This document shows positions 1 to 13,325 of a stretch of 64,000 bases of DNA, piece by piece. Made by a program: the position numbers and the translations under genes. Source of the DNA: Rotaria sp. Silwood1 (taxonomy: Eukaryota > Rotifera > Eurotatoria > Philodinida > Philodinidae); assembly GCA_905250075.1 (NCBI GenBank), contig CAJNOP010000029.1, positions 993,414-1,057,413 of the forward strand. Direction: 5' to 3'. The notes under the pieces were generated by a model. The model made no database searches, was not told where the DNA came from, and saw nothing but the letters and a program-made list of their open reading frames with translations. How positions within the stretch are numbered: the stretch's first letter is position 1; each line of letters starts with the position of its first letter.

Positions 1-1024
1 CGATATTGTAAACATATATATATTTCATTCTTTTCCTTACGTCTTTTTCTCCATAGCAAACATATTCGATTTTAGTTGTCATGCATCGTATGTAAGACGC
101 TCGTTTCATACAAAGCGAACAAATGTTTTTGATTGATCCTTCATTACAAAAGAGAAATGAATGAAAGATATTATCACCATATCAATAGGTAGTGACCTCA
201 GAACCCTTGAGTAGACCAGAATGTATCCTAGACTTTGGCTTCATAAGCTTGATTACACTCAAACGCTGGTTTCTCATCGCACTAGATTGATATATTTGTA
301 CAGTGAACTAAAATTTTCGTAAAAATATCAACAATTTTGCCGTCATTGATGGCAAACAGTATAAGTTATTCATTGGGATAGTCTTCAGAAACATTTGAAA
401 GGAAGTAACGAGTTTTGTATAATTAAATGTTAGCCTGTGTACCGGCGGCACCTTGAAGTAATACTCTGTTATTAAAAGTGAAGAATTAATGTACAGAAAA
501 CTCGAACTAGGTCAACTAGAACCTATTAATAAAAATATTGTTCGCTTTCAGTGCCTAAGCGCACGTGCCTATTAAATATTTTCAGCACATTACACGAACA
601 CGCGATTCAATTCTTTTTTTTTTCCTTTGGAAGGGGGCAATAAATACTGCTGCGTCGATATTATTCGTGTTTCGATAGAGCAGATGAAAATTTTCCTTTT
701 GAAAATTGAAATTTAACAAACGCAAAATCTTCACGTGTTGTTTAACGTGCACGTATTTTTACACAGGTTGTGAAAAGTTTTCTAATCTTTACAAGAATTA
801 TAGCCTACAAAAAAAAAACAAGATATAATAACATTAAAAATGTTCGTTCTTACACCATTCAATTTTTAATTTCTCGATGCGAATATTTGACAAACTAAGT
901 TAACTCTACACTATATTCAAAAAATACAAACACTTACAACCATATTTACATGAAGAGTATAATGCAACTCTTATGATACTAAGTGGATGTCATTTCAAAA
1001 AAGTCATGAAGATGTAAAGCCGTC

Positions 1025-1059
1025 GACACATTAGAAGACTCGGGATCTTCTATTGTGTC
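1025..1059. repeat. 14-bp-stem hairpin built from two inverted repeat units
   Basis: Left arm GACACATTAGAAGA (1025-1038) pairs with right arm TCTTCTATTGTGTC (1046-1059) with one mismatch around a 7-nt loop. The same unit recurs in direct orientation at 1084-1100, 2193-2210 and 2230-2247. No gene lies nearby. Confidence 0.7.
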
Positions 1060-2192
1060 TTATCGTTCATAAGTTAAAAGGGAGGTCTTTTATTATGTCC
1101 CTAAAAAAAGTCATCTTTTTTGATGGTCTCGCCAGCAAATCTTAGTTTCACTTGATTTTTGTCCAGTATATTGTTATTAAACGAGTTTGTTTCACTTATT
1201 TCACGTGTCTAGAATAACAAAGAAAGAGATATTATCCTATAAAAAAAAAGGAAGACCATTGTTGGTAAGAAGTGCTCTTAGAACAATATGGTCAACGTAA
1301 CCTAGCATTTTGGTACGATATCTAGTTACGTTCTTTTTCCTCAAGGCTAACGTAAGACCTATCACTGGCAACATTTTATCTTGTTAATAACTAAATAAAT
1401 GTAAAAAAGAAAATTAAATTGTTTTTATCGAATTCATTTAATTCAGCTACCTATGTGGAAATTTGATTAGTTTAGATGGAATTTGTTCACAGTGAATTTT
1501 GTCACTTGCATAGTTATTAGTCCCAAGATAACTTCAAGGAATACGGTTGTTTTGTGAGGAAACTATTTATAGAAAATCAGCAGTTGAATACACAGTTTGT
1601 ATTTTCTTTTGCGTCTGTTTCGAAAAATGCCTTGAATTTTATTGAGAAAAGAAATACGTTCTGAAACTCAAGAGAAATACTCACATATAAAACCATGACG
1701 TATATACATGAAGTTATGTTTGTTTCAATTATGAAAGACTGTTTCGTGGTACAAACACTTCGGATTTTCTTGAAGAAAGCCAAAGATGAAGAGGCTTTTT
1801 AATTAATACACAGCAGCATTTTACCTAATCTGTTACTATTTTACAAAGATTTCTTCATGTGTTGTACAGATGCATATGCACTGTGTTCATCAGACCCTAT
1901 GATCATGAAAGCGTGTTTTTCATGTATAGAACCTGAAGAATGTTTTCAGAGTAAGCTATAAAGGAGAACTAAAATCACTCTACGATATGCTTTTAACAAA
2001 GAAATGCAATCTTTCATAGATAAATGTTTCAGATTTGATGTTTCTCAAGATTTTACTCGCTCAGATTTGACACTTCGTTACAAGGACGGAAGCAAAATGT
2101 TGTTCGTACTTAAGCTAGATATAATTCTGGATTTAAATACTAAAAAAGTCAATAAAATCCAGAAACTATTTCAAAATACCGTTTTTTTTTTA

Positions 2193-2247
2193 GGGGTCTT
2201 TTAATATGTCTTTTGCATCATTTATTCAAGGGGTCTTCTAATGTGTC
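2193..2247 (+). repeat. Pair of direct 18-bp repeats
   Basis: GGGGTCTTTTAATATGTC (2193-2210) and GGGGTCTTCTAATGTGTC (2230-2247) differ at two positions. They match the arms of the hairpin at 1025-1059 and the unit at 1084-1100, giving a consensus close to GGGTCTTYTAWTRTGTC. Function unknown. Confidence 0.65.
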
Positions 2248-3790
2248 GAGAGCTTTAGCAAAAATGAAAAGATATACATGGAATATTCTATTGTACCGTG
2301 AAAAGGAAATTGACAATTCATCACACTGCATCTATAACGTATTCATTTGGAAACTTTATAGAAATGAAAGTAATAATTATAGAAGTTTTGTAATAATCAA
2401 AAAACACATGAATATCGATGTTTTCTTTGCATTTAAAGTATTGAAATTTACCTTATTGTTTGGTTTAATAACAATGTCACAGTAATGTGAAAACAGTAGT
2501 AGTAAATGTATTGTAGTAACCAGGTTGTTTTTTCTTCGTTTTTCGTCTCGATTAAAACGTGACAAAAAAATAAATTGTGTCGAACAAAGTATGATTGTGT
2601 CATACACAAATATCCTTTATTTTGTTGACGCAAATATTAAGAATGTAAAACTGTACTAACTCAAATGATGAATATATTTTAAAATGGTACAAATGTTCTT
2701 GAAATTATTTTTGCAAAGAATATTAGTACTTAAGAAAAATAATGTTGCCGACTTGCTGAATTTTTGTTGTTCTATGAAAAACAAAAATGTCAAACTGACT
2801 CAATAAAAATTGATGTATTCATTATTGACAATATAAAGCACATACAGCGTGAGGCTGTGCAAGTTTAAAAAATGAATCTGTTTCTATTTGTTACTAGATA
2901 AGTTATTCGCGTCTGAGAAACATAATTAAAAAGTAGAATTTTTGTAAATAAAATATTGATTAATACATCTCTATCGATGTTTTAAATTAGAATTCTTTAA
3001 TACAAAAACAACTCGAAAGGAATAAAAAAAAATTGAATTTAGGTCATGCTCAGAATTTTTTCAGTTAGAATGGCTTGGAAAAAAACGTCAATTTTTTATT
3101 TTTGTTCTGTCTTTTCCTTGATTTTATCTTAGACGTATGGCTTTGATGATCTTGCTTTGTATGAATACTAATTAAAATGAAATTGGCAAACATGGTTAAC
3201 AGCTAAAAGCAAACTTTAAAAATAATAATTAAGTAAAAATATGTTGATTAAAGTGACACGATTTCATGTTCGCTTAGTAGAATCACTAATGCAAAAGAAA
3301 ACTTCAATAATACTTCTTATATACCACTTAAACTAAAAGAAATGACTTTCATTTTTACATCTTATCTGTTTACTAAATAATTTATGCAGAAAATAAATAC
3401 ATATTACAAAGTGCATTATCGTTACTCTTCATATATAGGTCAGAAGGGGAATGTTCTGCAATGATCTATTTCAATGTAACCATAAACAAGCGAATGTCAC
3501 GTGAAATAAATTTTATATACCACATTTTAACTGTGACTTATATTCTAATTCAATAAACACATAGGCAACACACCGCTTGATGAATGAATCTACTTTTGAA
3601 CCAACAAATTTTTTTCTCTGTAAAAAAAAGAAAAATAAACTCTACTCTGACGAATAAAAATCTTAACTATCTTAATCCATGACGGTCATGGTTAGTAAAA
3701 ATTTAAAAAAAAAACATCAGAACATTTACCGTAAAATAAAATAAAGTGCGACTATATAATTTACGCCTAAGGAGTATGGCAAGTTAACCG

Positions 3791-3816
3791 TCCTTCTTCT
3801 TCTTCTTCTTCTTCTT
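3791..3816. repeat. CTT microsatellite
   Basis: About seven CTT units in a row, followed by a T run. A simple repeat in a gene-free stretch. Confidence 0.85.
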
Positions 3817-6800
3817 TTTTTGCTAAAATATAAAATGTACTCAATGAAAGAACGGGTAGCAAGTGGCGAGAAGGAAAAGATCAAACTATTTTTGCTTTCT
3901 TTCTTTTTTCTTACTCATATGATTATACATAGTAGCATTTTTTTCTCTAGCATTCAGATATTATTTTTCTTTCTCTAGTTATTATTTATATTCCTATGTA
4001 GTATATACAAGTAACTGATAAGAAAGGTTTCGGTCACCTTTTACTAAGTGAAAAATTTGTCTGCACGTGATGATAGTAAAACTATTTTGTAACTTAAGTA
4101 TAGATACTTTGTCGATTAGTCGAAAAAAAAAACAAACAAAATTAGATCCATCTCTTTTATGTCTTTTTTTATCACATAGAAAAAACAAATCAGTATACAC
4201 CTATCTAACCTGAGTGGAAAAGATATTTATCTTGAGCACACTTTTTTGCATTAATGATTTTGTTGCTTTGAAATATTGAAGCAAGGTAGTTACTTCATAT
4301 TATTTCTTATTTTTAACAATAACAAAATAAGAAATTTAAAGAATAGTATACTTATTAATTTATCAACATTTATTCTAATGAAATTTAGTTATATAAATTT
4401 TTATAGTTTAGTTCAGAAAGAAAAAAACTTATAAATATAACTTTTTCTTTTTCTATTACATAATTAACCATCAATGCATCATATAATGAAATAAAATCAT
4501 AGACGCAACCTTGTTTTTCCTGGCAACGCTCTTGACACAATCAAGGACAACGGAAGCATTAATATAATAAGTCTATATTTGATGAGGCACACATTTTTTT
4601 TTTAATCTAGAATGTTTACTATAAATAATTTATAATAAGTATATTACATAATAAACTTGAATTTCTCTTAGTTTTAATGAGATTATGAACAGAATTCATA
4701 TTGAAAAGATGCAAATAAACTTTTTTTAGTTAATTAATACATAGAAATTTTTTAAATTGAATCAATCCTCATAGTATTTATTTTAAAAAACTTACAAATA
4801 ATTTCTTTTATTTACATATATTGTAAATTGATGAAAACTGAACGATATGAATTATATCAAAATAGTATGTTTACGTATAAAGCTTATGATTCTACAAAAA
4901 AAAACAATAATTTTAAATAAAAGTTGTTTTCATTACAAGAATAGTATTGTCAATTTGAATTCAATGTTTTCTTTTAGGGTTGTCAAAACGTTTCATCATA
5001 ATTGAGTTTAAACAGAACTTTAAGGACTTTTTGTAAGATTGAAAATTTTTCTCGTCATCTATTTGATAAAACTGTAATAAGGATTACTAATCATTATTAT
5101 TGCATCGTCTAAATTTAACAATAGGTATAATAAATCATGATAATCAAGAATATAGTTAAATATAGATTTATAATTGCTTGTATAAAATAAACAAAATAAA
5201 CATGTACATCCATTTATCATTCAAACGAGGTAAAAATAAAACGAAAACATCATTTCGTAAATACAAGTCTGACAGTTTGAAAGAAAAAGCACCTAATTTC
5301 GATTATCAACAATATATCGAAGAAATAAATAACAATTTGTTTGTTTGTTTGTCACATGTAGCATTGATTAACTATTTGTTTAATTATGTATTTAAATAAT
5401 TTATTTTTCAACTAGTCTTTATTTGAATACGATTAAGAATATACAAAGTCAGAGTATTCTATAGAAATGATGAATGAAAAATTTCTTCATATCCTATTTT
5501 GTTGACCTTTTTTATCAAACGAAGAAAGATTTGTTTTTTCCTTTTCTGTCGTCTTTTGTTTCTAATGAAAAAAGTTCTAATCTCTAGAGACAACATACAC
5601 AAAAAAAACACAAGTGGTTTTGTAAATTTTGATATATTTAAGCTTCCCACACATTCAGAAATCAATCTTGGATCAGGTATATTCAAATCATATGAAGTTT
5701 TTAGCTCTTTACTATAATGTTTTCTGGAAATGTTCAACAAACAGCAGTGAAAAATCGCTCATTTCACAACATTCAATACTCTGTGGATCGTCATCCTATA
5801 TATTTAGTGTGTTTTTTTTCTACTTGAAAGAGTATGTAAGACTGCAGTGTCTAACTCAGTCCTTTTTCTTCAATTCTTACTTTTTTTACGGAGAAAAACC
5901 ATGGCAAGTTCAGTGCATTAACAAGCTCCTAAAAGACGAACATTTATTTATAGAAATGCACTTTTGCATAATAATAAAAATGTTTAATTCAATAGACATG
6001 TTCTGCCAGGCATTGCAGTTTCACATGCTCTTTCAAACTAATGAAAAGTGATTACTTACAATAGAGTTTCATGTAGAATTTTGAGATGCACGATCAAGAA
6101 AATACAAACAGAGAAATAAACGAAGCATATTTTTCAAATTAAAAATAAAGGAAATCATCGGAAATTCATGGTAACAAATCTATAATTCTGCCGGCAATAA
6201 ATTTTTATTACAGAGAAAAGAAGTTTAACAGCTTTGAACTAGTTATCAAATTTTATCGCTGTAATTTATCGTTTTGCTCTTTAAAATAACTGCTAGCATT
6301 TTCTTGTGTTGAACAAGAAAAGAATTAGAATCTCAACAAGGAAAATTTACTTCTCGATCTAATAACGAAAAATTTCTAACTGATTCACCTTGTTTTTGAG
6401 ATAATATTTTTTGTTATTCATATCTTGATGACATTATTCTAAGAAAAAAAATCAAGATTTAGATCAGTTAAATTCTTTTCAAAAGTTATAGTTATTTATC
6501 TATAAGAAAAATTTCATCGCTCAATTCAATTATATCGAAAAATCAGTAAAATGGTTACAAGTTTTGAAGGAAACCCGTCGAGACAAAAAAAAACTTCTTC
6601 GATGATTTTTTGACATAATGTTTTCAACATATGAACAAATTATTATTGAAGATTGAAATATCCAAAGATATCCACACTAACGTGAAGGAAATAATCTTTA
6701 ATAATATCAACAAAAGCCACTTATTGATATTCTTAATATTGATTAGTTAATAAAGCAATAGCTATTTGTTTTATTCCATTGTTATACAATGTTTTCATTA

Positions 6801-6991
6801 GAAAAATAAAAAAAATCTAAATAAAATTTTGTATTTTTGCAAAAATAAGAAACGTATTCAGTTCATGTTAGGTTTTGTTGTTATATAAATATTGAATCTT
6901 TACTTCAAGAAAAATATTGAATATAGCGAGGGTAAAAAGAAACAAAAAAAAAATCTAATAACTTTACACTAAATTCAAATTAAACATTTTA

Positions 6992-9900
6992 TTACATAAA
7001 ATCTTCGTCATTATCGTTATCATCTTTTGGTAGTATAGGCCATTGATATTTAGCATCAGTTGCCATTTCTGTTCCATCAATATCATCATCAGCATATTTC
7101 TTTGCAAGATTTTGTTTAATAATTAAACCTCGAATAAGTTTTCTCCAATTTTTATAGATTCGATCTTCTTTTTTCTTAATTTCTTTTTCGATAGCTATTT
7201 GTTTTTGTTGTTCAAGTGCATCACGTAAAGTTTGTTCATATTCTTTACATATAACAATACCTTCCATTACTGGATGAGATCCACCACCATGTGCATCAAA
7301 GCCTAATTAAATTTTAACATAAAAAAAAGAATTCTTCTTTTAAAAAAATTTTCTTTTTGATTATTTACCAGTAATTGCTTCAGCATAATTAATTCCTAAT
7401 TTTTTACAAAGTCGAGCTGCATTTGGTTCAACAATATGTACACAACCATGTGGTAACATTTCCGGTTTAAATAAATCAACATTTCCATATTCATTACATG
7501 GTACAATACCATCTTTTGCTACTGGTGGAACATATTCTGATGTTTGCCATTCACCAAATAATTCTAATTCTGGTCTTGTTGTTACACCCATTTTACGATC
7601 AATCTAAAAATGATAATTCAATACAAAAACATATTTTTAACTAAACACTAACATTTTTTATTCGTCCTTCGACAATTTTATATGGCTCTTCACCGTGATT
7701 AACTTGTCGAGCTTCTTTAAGCCAAGTTTGTTTTGACCGTAAAATATGAATATTATCTCGAGAATAAATCGGTTCTTCCTAAAAATAAAAATTTTTTGTT
7801 TACTATATATGAAATGTACTAAGTAGTTTGGTTTGAAAATACATTAAAACATTCTTAATGTGAATTACGAAACAATAGAGTATTTGATATATTTTAACTG
7901 GTCAATATGACCTGGTTCTTAAACAAATGCCATTTTGCTACGACACTTATCAGACTAATCGTTGCAGGTGTATGAATATCAGTGTGAGTAGAAACCTTGT
8001 ATGTATCCTAATCCACATCTCTATTCTCCACTTTCGATGTGCATTCGAGATACTTTAAGTCTAACATGTAGGAATGCAATAAATCTAGAATAGATTTTAG
8101 ACCAAAGACTTTGAGATTTGATTTGATATGATAATCTTTATTAAAACATAAATTATTTATATGATTTCTGTTCAAGAACAAATCTCAATACGAATACTAG
8201 AGATCTAATATCAAATGTGAACAACTTTTTTTGATTGTGATATACTTCTAGTCAACTAGATCGTTGTTGATGTTACCTTATCTGACTAAATTCTTTGAGA
8301 TTTAGGTCATGTAAAACCAAATCCAAAATAAATGATACAAAATCTTAAGGCTTTGAATTTGTTGCACTCCTACTAATATGTCATGCAACGACAGCATACA
8401 TCTTATTTCCAGCTGTGTTCATCATTATAATGAATAAGACTAAGAAGTATTAAATATTAAAGCAAATGTCCTATTGTCAGAGATGTGTAGTGTTGATGTC
8501 AATACTGAAAAACTGATAAAAATGATACCATTGGCACTCAAGTCCATAGGAACACCGAATTACTGGTACTAAGGTTCACGTACTGTTTAGTAGCGAAAGA
8601 CTAAGACACTGAATCTAGAAGAGTCTTTTTTGTTTTTTATACTTTTAATTTCCACTAGCTACGTAACAAAAAAATGGAATGAATACTTCTATGCTTAAGG
8701 GTATTTTGAAAATCAACATCATTCAGAATTTTGGACGACCGTACAAATTTATCTACTTATACATTATAATCAGTAAACCATCACTATTGTCTCTGTATCC
8801 TTTGTATTAACTATATATTGTACATAAATGAAGTTCGTAGTCAATACCAGCAGTCTAATTTATGTTATTTTTGACTCGTGCAACGAGGACTGATTATCTC
8901 TGATGACTCTTTTAAAGTGAAATATCTAAAATATCTATTCATTTTTTCCTTTATAAATCAATCTCATGTGCTGATCATGATTATTGAGATCTTACGTCTA
9001 TGAATATAGAAATATTCTCAAACGTCTTGAAGAGAACTAAAAGATGATAACTTAAGAATAAATTCATTTTCTTACTTTAAACCATCCAATTGGTTGTGTA
9101 TCATTTGGATAAATTCCTTCAAATTTAAGTAATTTAGATTTTAATACATATAATGGATGTCCATTTAATTCTGATTTTGATTGTGGAATTGGTTGTCGAG
9201 CTAATTGATCTTTTTTAAAACAAAAATATATAAATAGATTAAGTTAAAATAATTAACAAACTTTCAATTTGTTTATTTTCAACTTCCGAATATATTGATT
9301 TTTTTTTATCTTTTGGTTGATATTTTTTCATAAATTTTTTATACCATTTTGGATCACCATTTGTTTTATGTTCTATATTTGATGTACGATATGATGTTGT
9401 TAACCATTTTTGTGAATATCGTTTTGTTACATCTTTAGCATATAAACTAGATAAATCCGTATCAAATGCCCATACATAAAGCATTGGAAATTTAATATTA
9501 ACTTCAAATTCGGTTACGGAATTTATTTTTGATGTATAAATATCAATTGGAATATAACCATCATCTATTGTTTCAATAAAAAGTTCAATCCAATAATATC
9601 GAGGTTTTAAAGAACGTGTTTTTATTTTAGATTTTAATTCTTTAGAAGTTTTTGTTGTTGATTCTGGTGAAATAGCTTGATCATTTTTAATTATTTCTGA
9701 TGAACTTGAAGAAACAACACGAGATAAATCAGATGAATGATCATGTGAATGAAGAGGTAATATATCTTCATTCATAGTACTATTACTATTATCATCATCG
9801 GATATAGTTGGTTGTTTTTTCTTAATATTTTTTTTAAGACTACCATGTGGTATATGAAGTTTTTCATCTTTTTCTTGTCGTGGTCGAATTGGTGGTAAAT

Positions 9901-11016
9901 CAGCAGCAAATACTAATCGACATTCATATTGAAGAAGACGAACATATATAGCAAAAAGAATAACTCTTATAGATGATAATGTATTGGTAAGATGATCACT
10001 CATAGCTTGACGTAATTTTTCCATTGTTATTGGTTGATTTTCTCGTATATCATTTGATGGTTTATCAATAAGAATAAAAATTTCATTAAAATATTTAACA
10101 AGACGATGTATATCATTCATATTTGTTGTTTTACTATTATAAATAAGTGTTTTTGTTATTGATTCATCAAGTAATGAAAACATAAGTGAACGTAATTCTT
10201 GATTATTTATATATGTTTTTGTTAAATGAAAACCATGACCAAGATTACAAACAATATGATGTTTATGTTTTTGTAAAAAATTTTTTTTTAATACACGTTT
10301 TAATTGAAGTTCTAATTGATGTTCTTTAGAATTGAGATTTTTCTTTCGTTTACCTTGAGCTGCGGCAACTTCATCACTAGTTAAATTTACTTCAACTTCA
10401 TCATTTATTGTAGTTGATTGTCTTTCTTCACGTTCTTTAAGTAACTATAAAAGTATAATTTTTATTATGAAAATTGAGATTAATATTTATTATTTAATAC
10501 TTTTTGAATAGCAACTTCTTCATTAGGCTTTGAATGAATATTTTCCCATGCATCATCATCATCATCATCATCGGAATCGGTATCATTCTCAACACTTGCT
10601 GTTGTTGCTAATTGAGAAATTCTATTAATTTATACTTGATCTTAATTTGACTTACTTTTTATTGGTAGATTAGTAGTATCAGTAGATATTGTTGTATTTT
10701 CATCGGTACTTTGATTATTTGTTGTTTCAATCTTTTTTTTGCTTTTTGATTTAGGAGCAGTTTTTTTTGTTTTTGATTTTTTTTTAAAATATGGTGACGT
10801 TTTTGTAGTTGTTGTTGATGATTTTTTCTTTTGTCGTTTTTTTGGTGTAATTGTTTCTTGTTCATCATAATCGTCCGTTGACAAGCGCTTAGTTGATGCT
10901 CTTGATTGAGTTGATTTTGCTGTAATAAATACTTGTTCGTCTTCTTCATCTTCAAGATTTTGATCTATGGTTGTTATAGGTTTACGTATTCGTGATGATT
11001 TTCTTAGACCACTCAT
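6992..11016 (-). CDS. XPC: XPC/Rad4 DNA damage recognition protein
   Basis: Homologue of xeroderma pigmentosum group C protein (yeast Rad4), the nuclear sensor of helix-distorting lesions in global-genome nucleotide excision repair. Seven exons join in frame: 11016-10656, 10607-10501, 10444-9262, 9209-9076, 7778-7653, 7603-7369, 7302-6992 (818 aa). The N-terminus is basic and low-complexity, followed by an Asp run in exon 2. The Rad4 transglutaminase-like region lies in exon 3. BHD1 is recognised by 'NGHPLYVLKSKLLKFEGIYP' in exon 4, BHD2 by exon 5, and BHD3 by 'VPPVAKDGIVPCNEYGNV' in exon 6. The C-terminus is charged and ends in an acidic tail. Short introns are 49-74 nt, but the BHD1/BHD2 intron (7779-9075) is 1297 nt. 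The start ATG at 11016 is the first in the frame. Identity is secure; the exon 1/2 acceptor was picked by phase. Confidence 0.93.
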
Positions 11017-12602
11017 AATTAAATTAATAATAAAAATAAAGCAAAAGTTTCGTGAAAAAAAAATTTATTACATAATAACTTTTACTATTGGAGTTTAGAT
11101 GATTCAGTAGTCGAGGAGTTTGAATGGGAGTCGCTAGACGTCGATTTTTCTTATATTTCTATCGTACAAAATTTTCTTCATGAAGTCATTTAGAACATTC
11201 TTGAATCAAATTGTATCAAATATCAAATTTTTTATTCGGAATTAAAAGAAACAATGATAAATTATACGAAAAGAACACATTTTTTATAAAAAAAAACAAA
11301 GAATTTCCTAGAAAAATTAAAGAAAAATATTACATATATATAAACCATGAAGCTATGAGTTTCTTCTTATAGATAATAGAACATATTTTCTTTCATTATA
11401 AAAATGATAGCTAAAATGAACCGAACTTTTTTTTTTGTCTTAATTTCCTGCTTCGATAGTTAACTGAGCATCAACTAAAGACTTGTTCAGTGCATGATAC
11501 AAAAAAGATACAGTTAATGTAATTACAATACAAAGCTGTTGCAACATGTCAGTTGAATGAATATCTCATGGTCTTTGCATTAAAATACCGGATAATTACT
11601 TAACAGTATCCTAATGTACTTAAATAGTTGTAATATATCGAACACGCTTGTAACGGAGTATCCTGAACTCAGTATGTTGAATACTGCAGGTCTTTGTTTG
11701 TGGCAGCACCACAGGAGGCTGAGCCTTCGGATAATATTTTTTGACAGACGACCCGATAGGAATATTGAAGTATACGAGTAGAAATTTGAACCCTTTCACT
11801 TCTTACAGACATACTTAGCAACATCTCTCTTTCGTCACAGACCGTGGCAAATGCCTTAGCAACGCTTCCCTCCCACCCTGTGCCACAGACTGTGACAGAT
11901 CTTGTTAATATAAGATCATAGGTCGTATATCAGTAACGTCTCATTATCATGTATAAATTACTTCCTTATTACATTTCTGTAGAATTAAGTAAAACGATGG
12001 TAAAAAATTGTCTCCTACAATAGATAGAATAAAACTATTTTCTTGTAATGAGCAATAGTAACTTCATCGAGTTTCATATTTTAATTCCACTTGAGGTCTG
12101 AAAGAGACTCAGTTTCTTCCGCCCCTTGACCTAAAATCCTAGCACTACTGCCATTTTTCGAATTTTATATAACAGCGAATCTGTCGTAACTCATGTTGGT
12201 ACTAACGAAAGAAGAGCCTAATACTTATAATGAATGATATCATATGATGCTTTTTTTTTCAAATGTATGTCGAAATTCGTCCAAGATCAATATTAAAATT
12301 TTGTCAAACACATTCTATTTTCTTATTATGAAAAGAACTAATCGAAAATAGCTAAAGCTACTCTAAATACGTCTCATAAAACGTTTTTTCAAATTATAAT
12401 TGATACTCTGAACTTGTCATGCGTTTAGAAAATTAGAAGGTAATTTAGTTCTGTTTTTTAAAAGAAACTTCATAACCTCATAAGTTTTAAACAAAAAGAA
12501 CAAAATAACATATTTAGACATCTCAGGTAATGGACGGCAAAAATATTGTTCGAAAGAAAGATTTTTCATTGCCGATATAACAAAATATAGATCAATGACA
12601 GC
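11017..12602. other. Intergenic stretch, no gene seen
   Basis: No open frame with recognisable content on either strand. The only structured item is a short GC-richer inverted repeat at 11834-11896. It separates the XPC start from the 3' end of the receiver-like gene, both on the minus strand, so it should hold the XPC promoter. I cannot point to a defined promoter motif. Confidence 0.55.
11834..11896. repeat. Short inverted repeat, MITE-like hairpin
   Basis: GTCACAGACCGTGGCA (11834-11849) is the near-complement of TGCCACAGACTGTGAC (11881-11896), with two mismatches and a 31-nt loop. It stands out as GC-richer than its surroundings. Either a tiny inverted-repeat element or a regulatory hairpin. 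Confidence 0.6.
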
Positions 12603-13184
12603 TTATTCTGGTTCTTCACCGGGCCTATTATAATGTTCTTCTACCAAAGCATCTAGTATTTGTTGTCGATCATTTTTGACTTTTTCCAAATATTCCCATA
12701 ATTCATCTCTATTCCGACTTAAATTTGGTATAAGATGTGCTTCTTTTGTAACGATACAACGAGACATTTCTTCTTGAAAACAACATATACCTTCTTTACA
12801 TATAAAAAAGTGTAAATCGATCACAGATATAACTTGTTTAATGACTCTTGGATCGGGAGTAATGGCGCGAATTTGTTGCTCAAGACCAGCACTCATTTTA
12901 GGAGTAAATATGACAACATGACGAATTGTTCTTAAATCGCTTACAGTTTGAATAAGAGTACGTGTTTGACCATTTATGTCTGATGGTAGACCATCATCAA
13001 GAATATTATCTCTTGCTAAATATACATTTATACTATATGGTAATCTTATTTGTGATATAAATTGTAATGCTTCAGCTACATTATTAAAAGCACGTAACCA
13101 TCTTTGAAATATGGGATTTTGCGCGAAAAAAGGTGCTTGAGACTCCACAGTTGCATCAATAATTATAAAAGAACTATTTTCCAT
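12603..13184 (-). CDS. Stand-alone receiver-like domain protein
   Basis: Single-exon 193-residue protein with no enzyme motif I recognise. Its layout resembles the receiver-like modules of the large ADP-ribosyltransferase protein just upstream. A hydrophobic 'SFIIIDA' strand is followed by 'AFNNVAEALQFISQ' (compare 'TFSNINECQKFILSQ' in the ART protein), a second strand 'HVVIFTPK', and a closing 'VISVIDLHFFI' segment (compare 'GIYKNLDSLFEQF'). The C-terminal third is helical and charged. It starts 141 bp downstream of the ART stop codon on the same strand, so the pair could arise from tandem duplication. No signal peptide or membrane segment. The function is unknown; the module relationship is inferred by eye. 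Confidence 0.6.
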   Translation of the reverse strand: MENSSFIIIDATVESQAPFFAQNPIFQRWLRAFNNVAEALQFISQIRLPYSINVYLARDNILDDGLPSDINGQTRTLIQTVSDLRTIRHVVIFTPKMSAGLEQQIRAITPDPRVIKQVISVIDLHFFICKEGICCFQEEMSRCIVTKEAHLIPNLSRNRDELWEYLEKVKNDRQQILDALVEEHYNRPGEEPE

Positions 13185-13325
13185 TTATAAATATTTTATA
13201 ATCTGAAAACAAGTATGAAATCTTTTCAAATAGTATGATAAAGAAAACAACACAAAAGAACAAAAAAAAAGACAAAAATAGTTCAGTGTTTTAATAGATT
13301 GTTTATTATTAATTATTTTGTGTTA

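Larger units (their letters stand above)
1..6991. other. Gene-poor stretch, no convincing gene
   Basis: Both strands hold only short, low-complexity open frames (the longest about 140 codons, near 5629-6051) with no recognisable motif or splice-linked partner. The frame at 5178-5399 has a lysine-rich, exon-like middle but no supported neighbour exon. The stretch contains a family of 17-18 bp repeats with a hairpin (1025-1059, 1084-1100, 2193-2247) and a short CTT microsatellite. I see nothing else. Confidence 0.6.

Noticed and set aside
5178-6051. Short open frames as genes
   Set aside because: No motif, no splice partner and low-complexity composition; AT-rich DNA gives such frames by chance.
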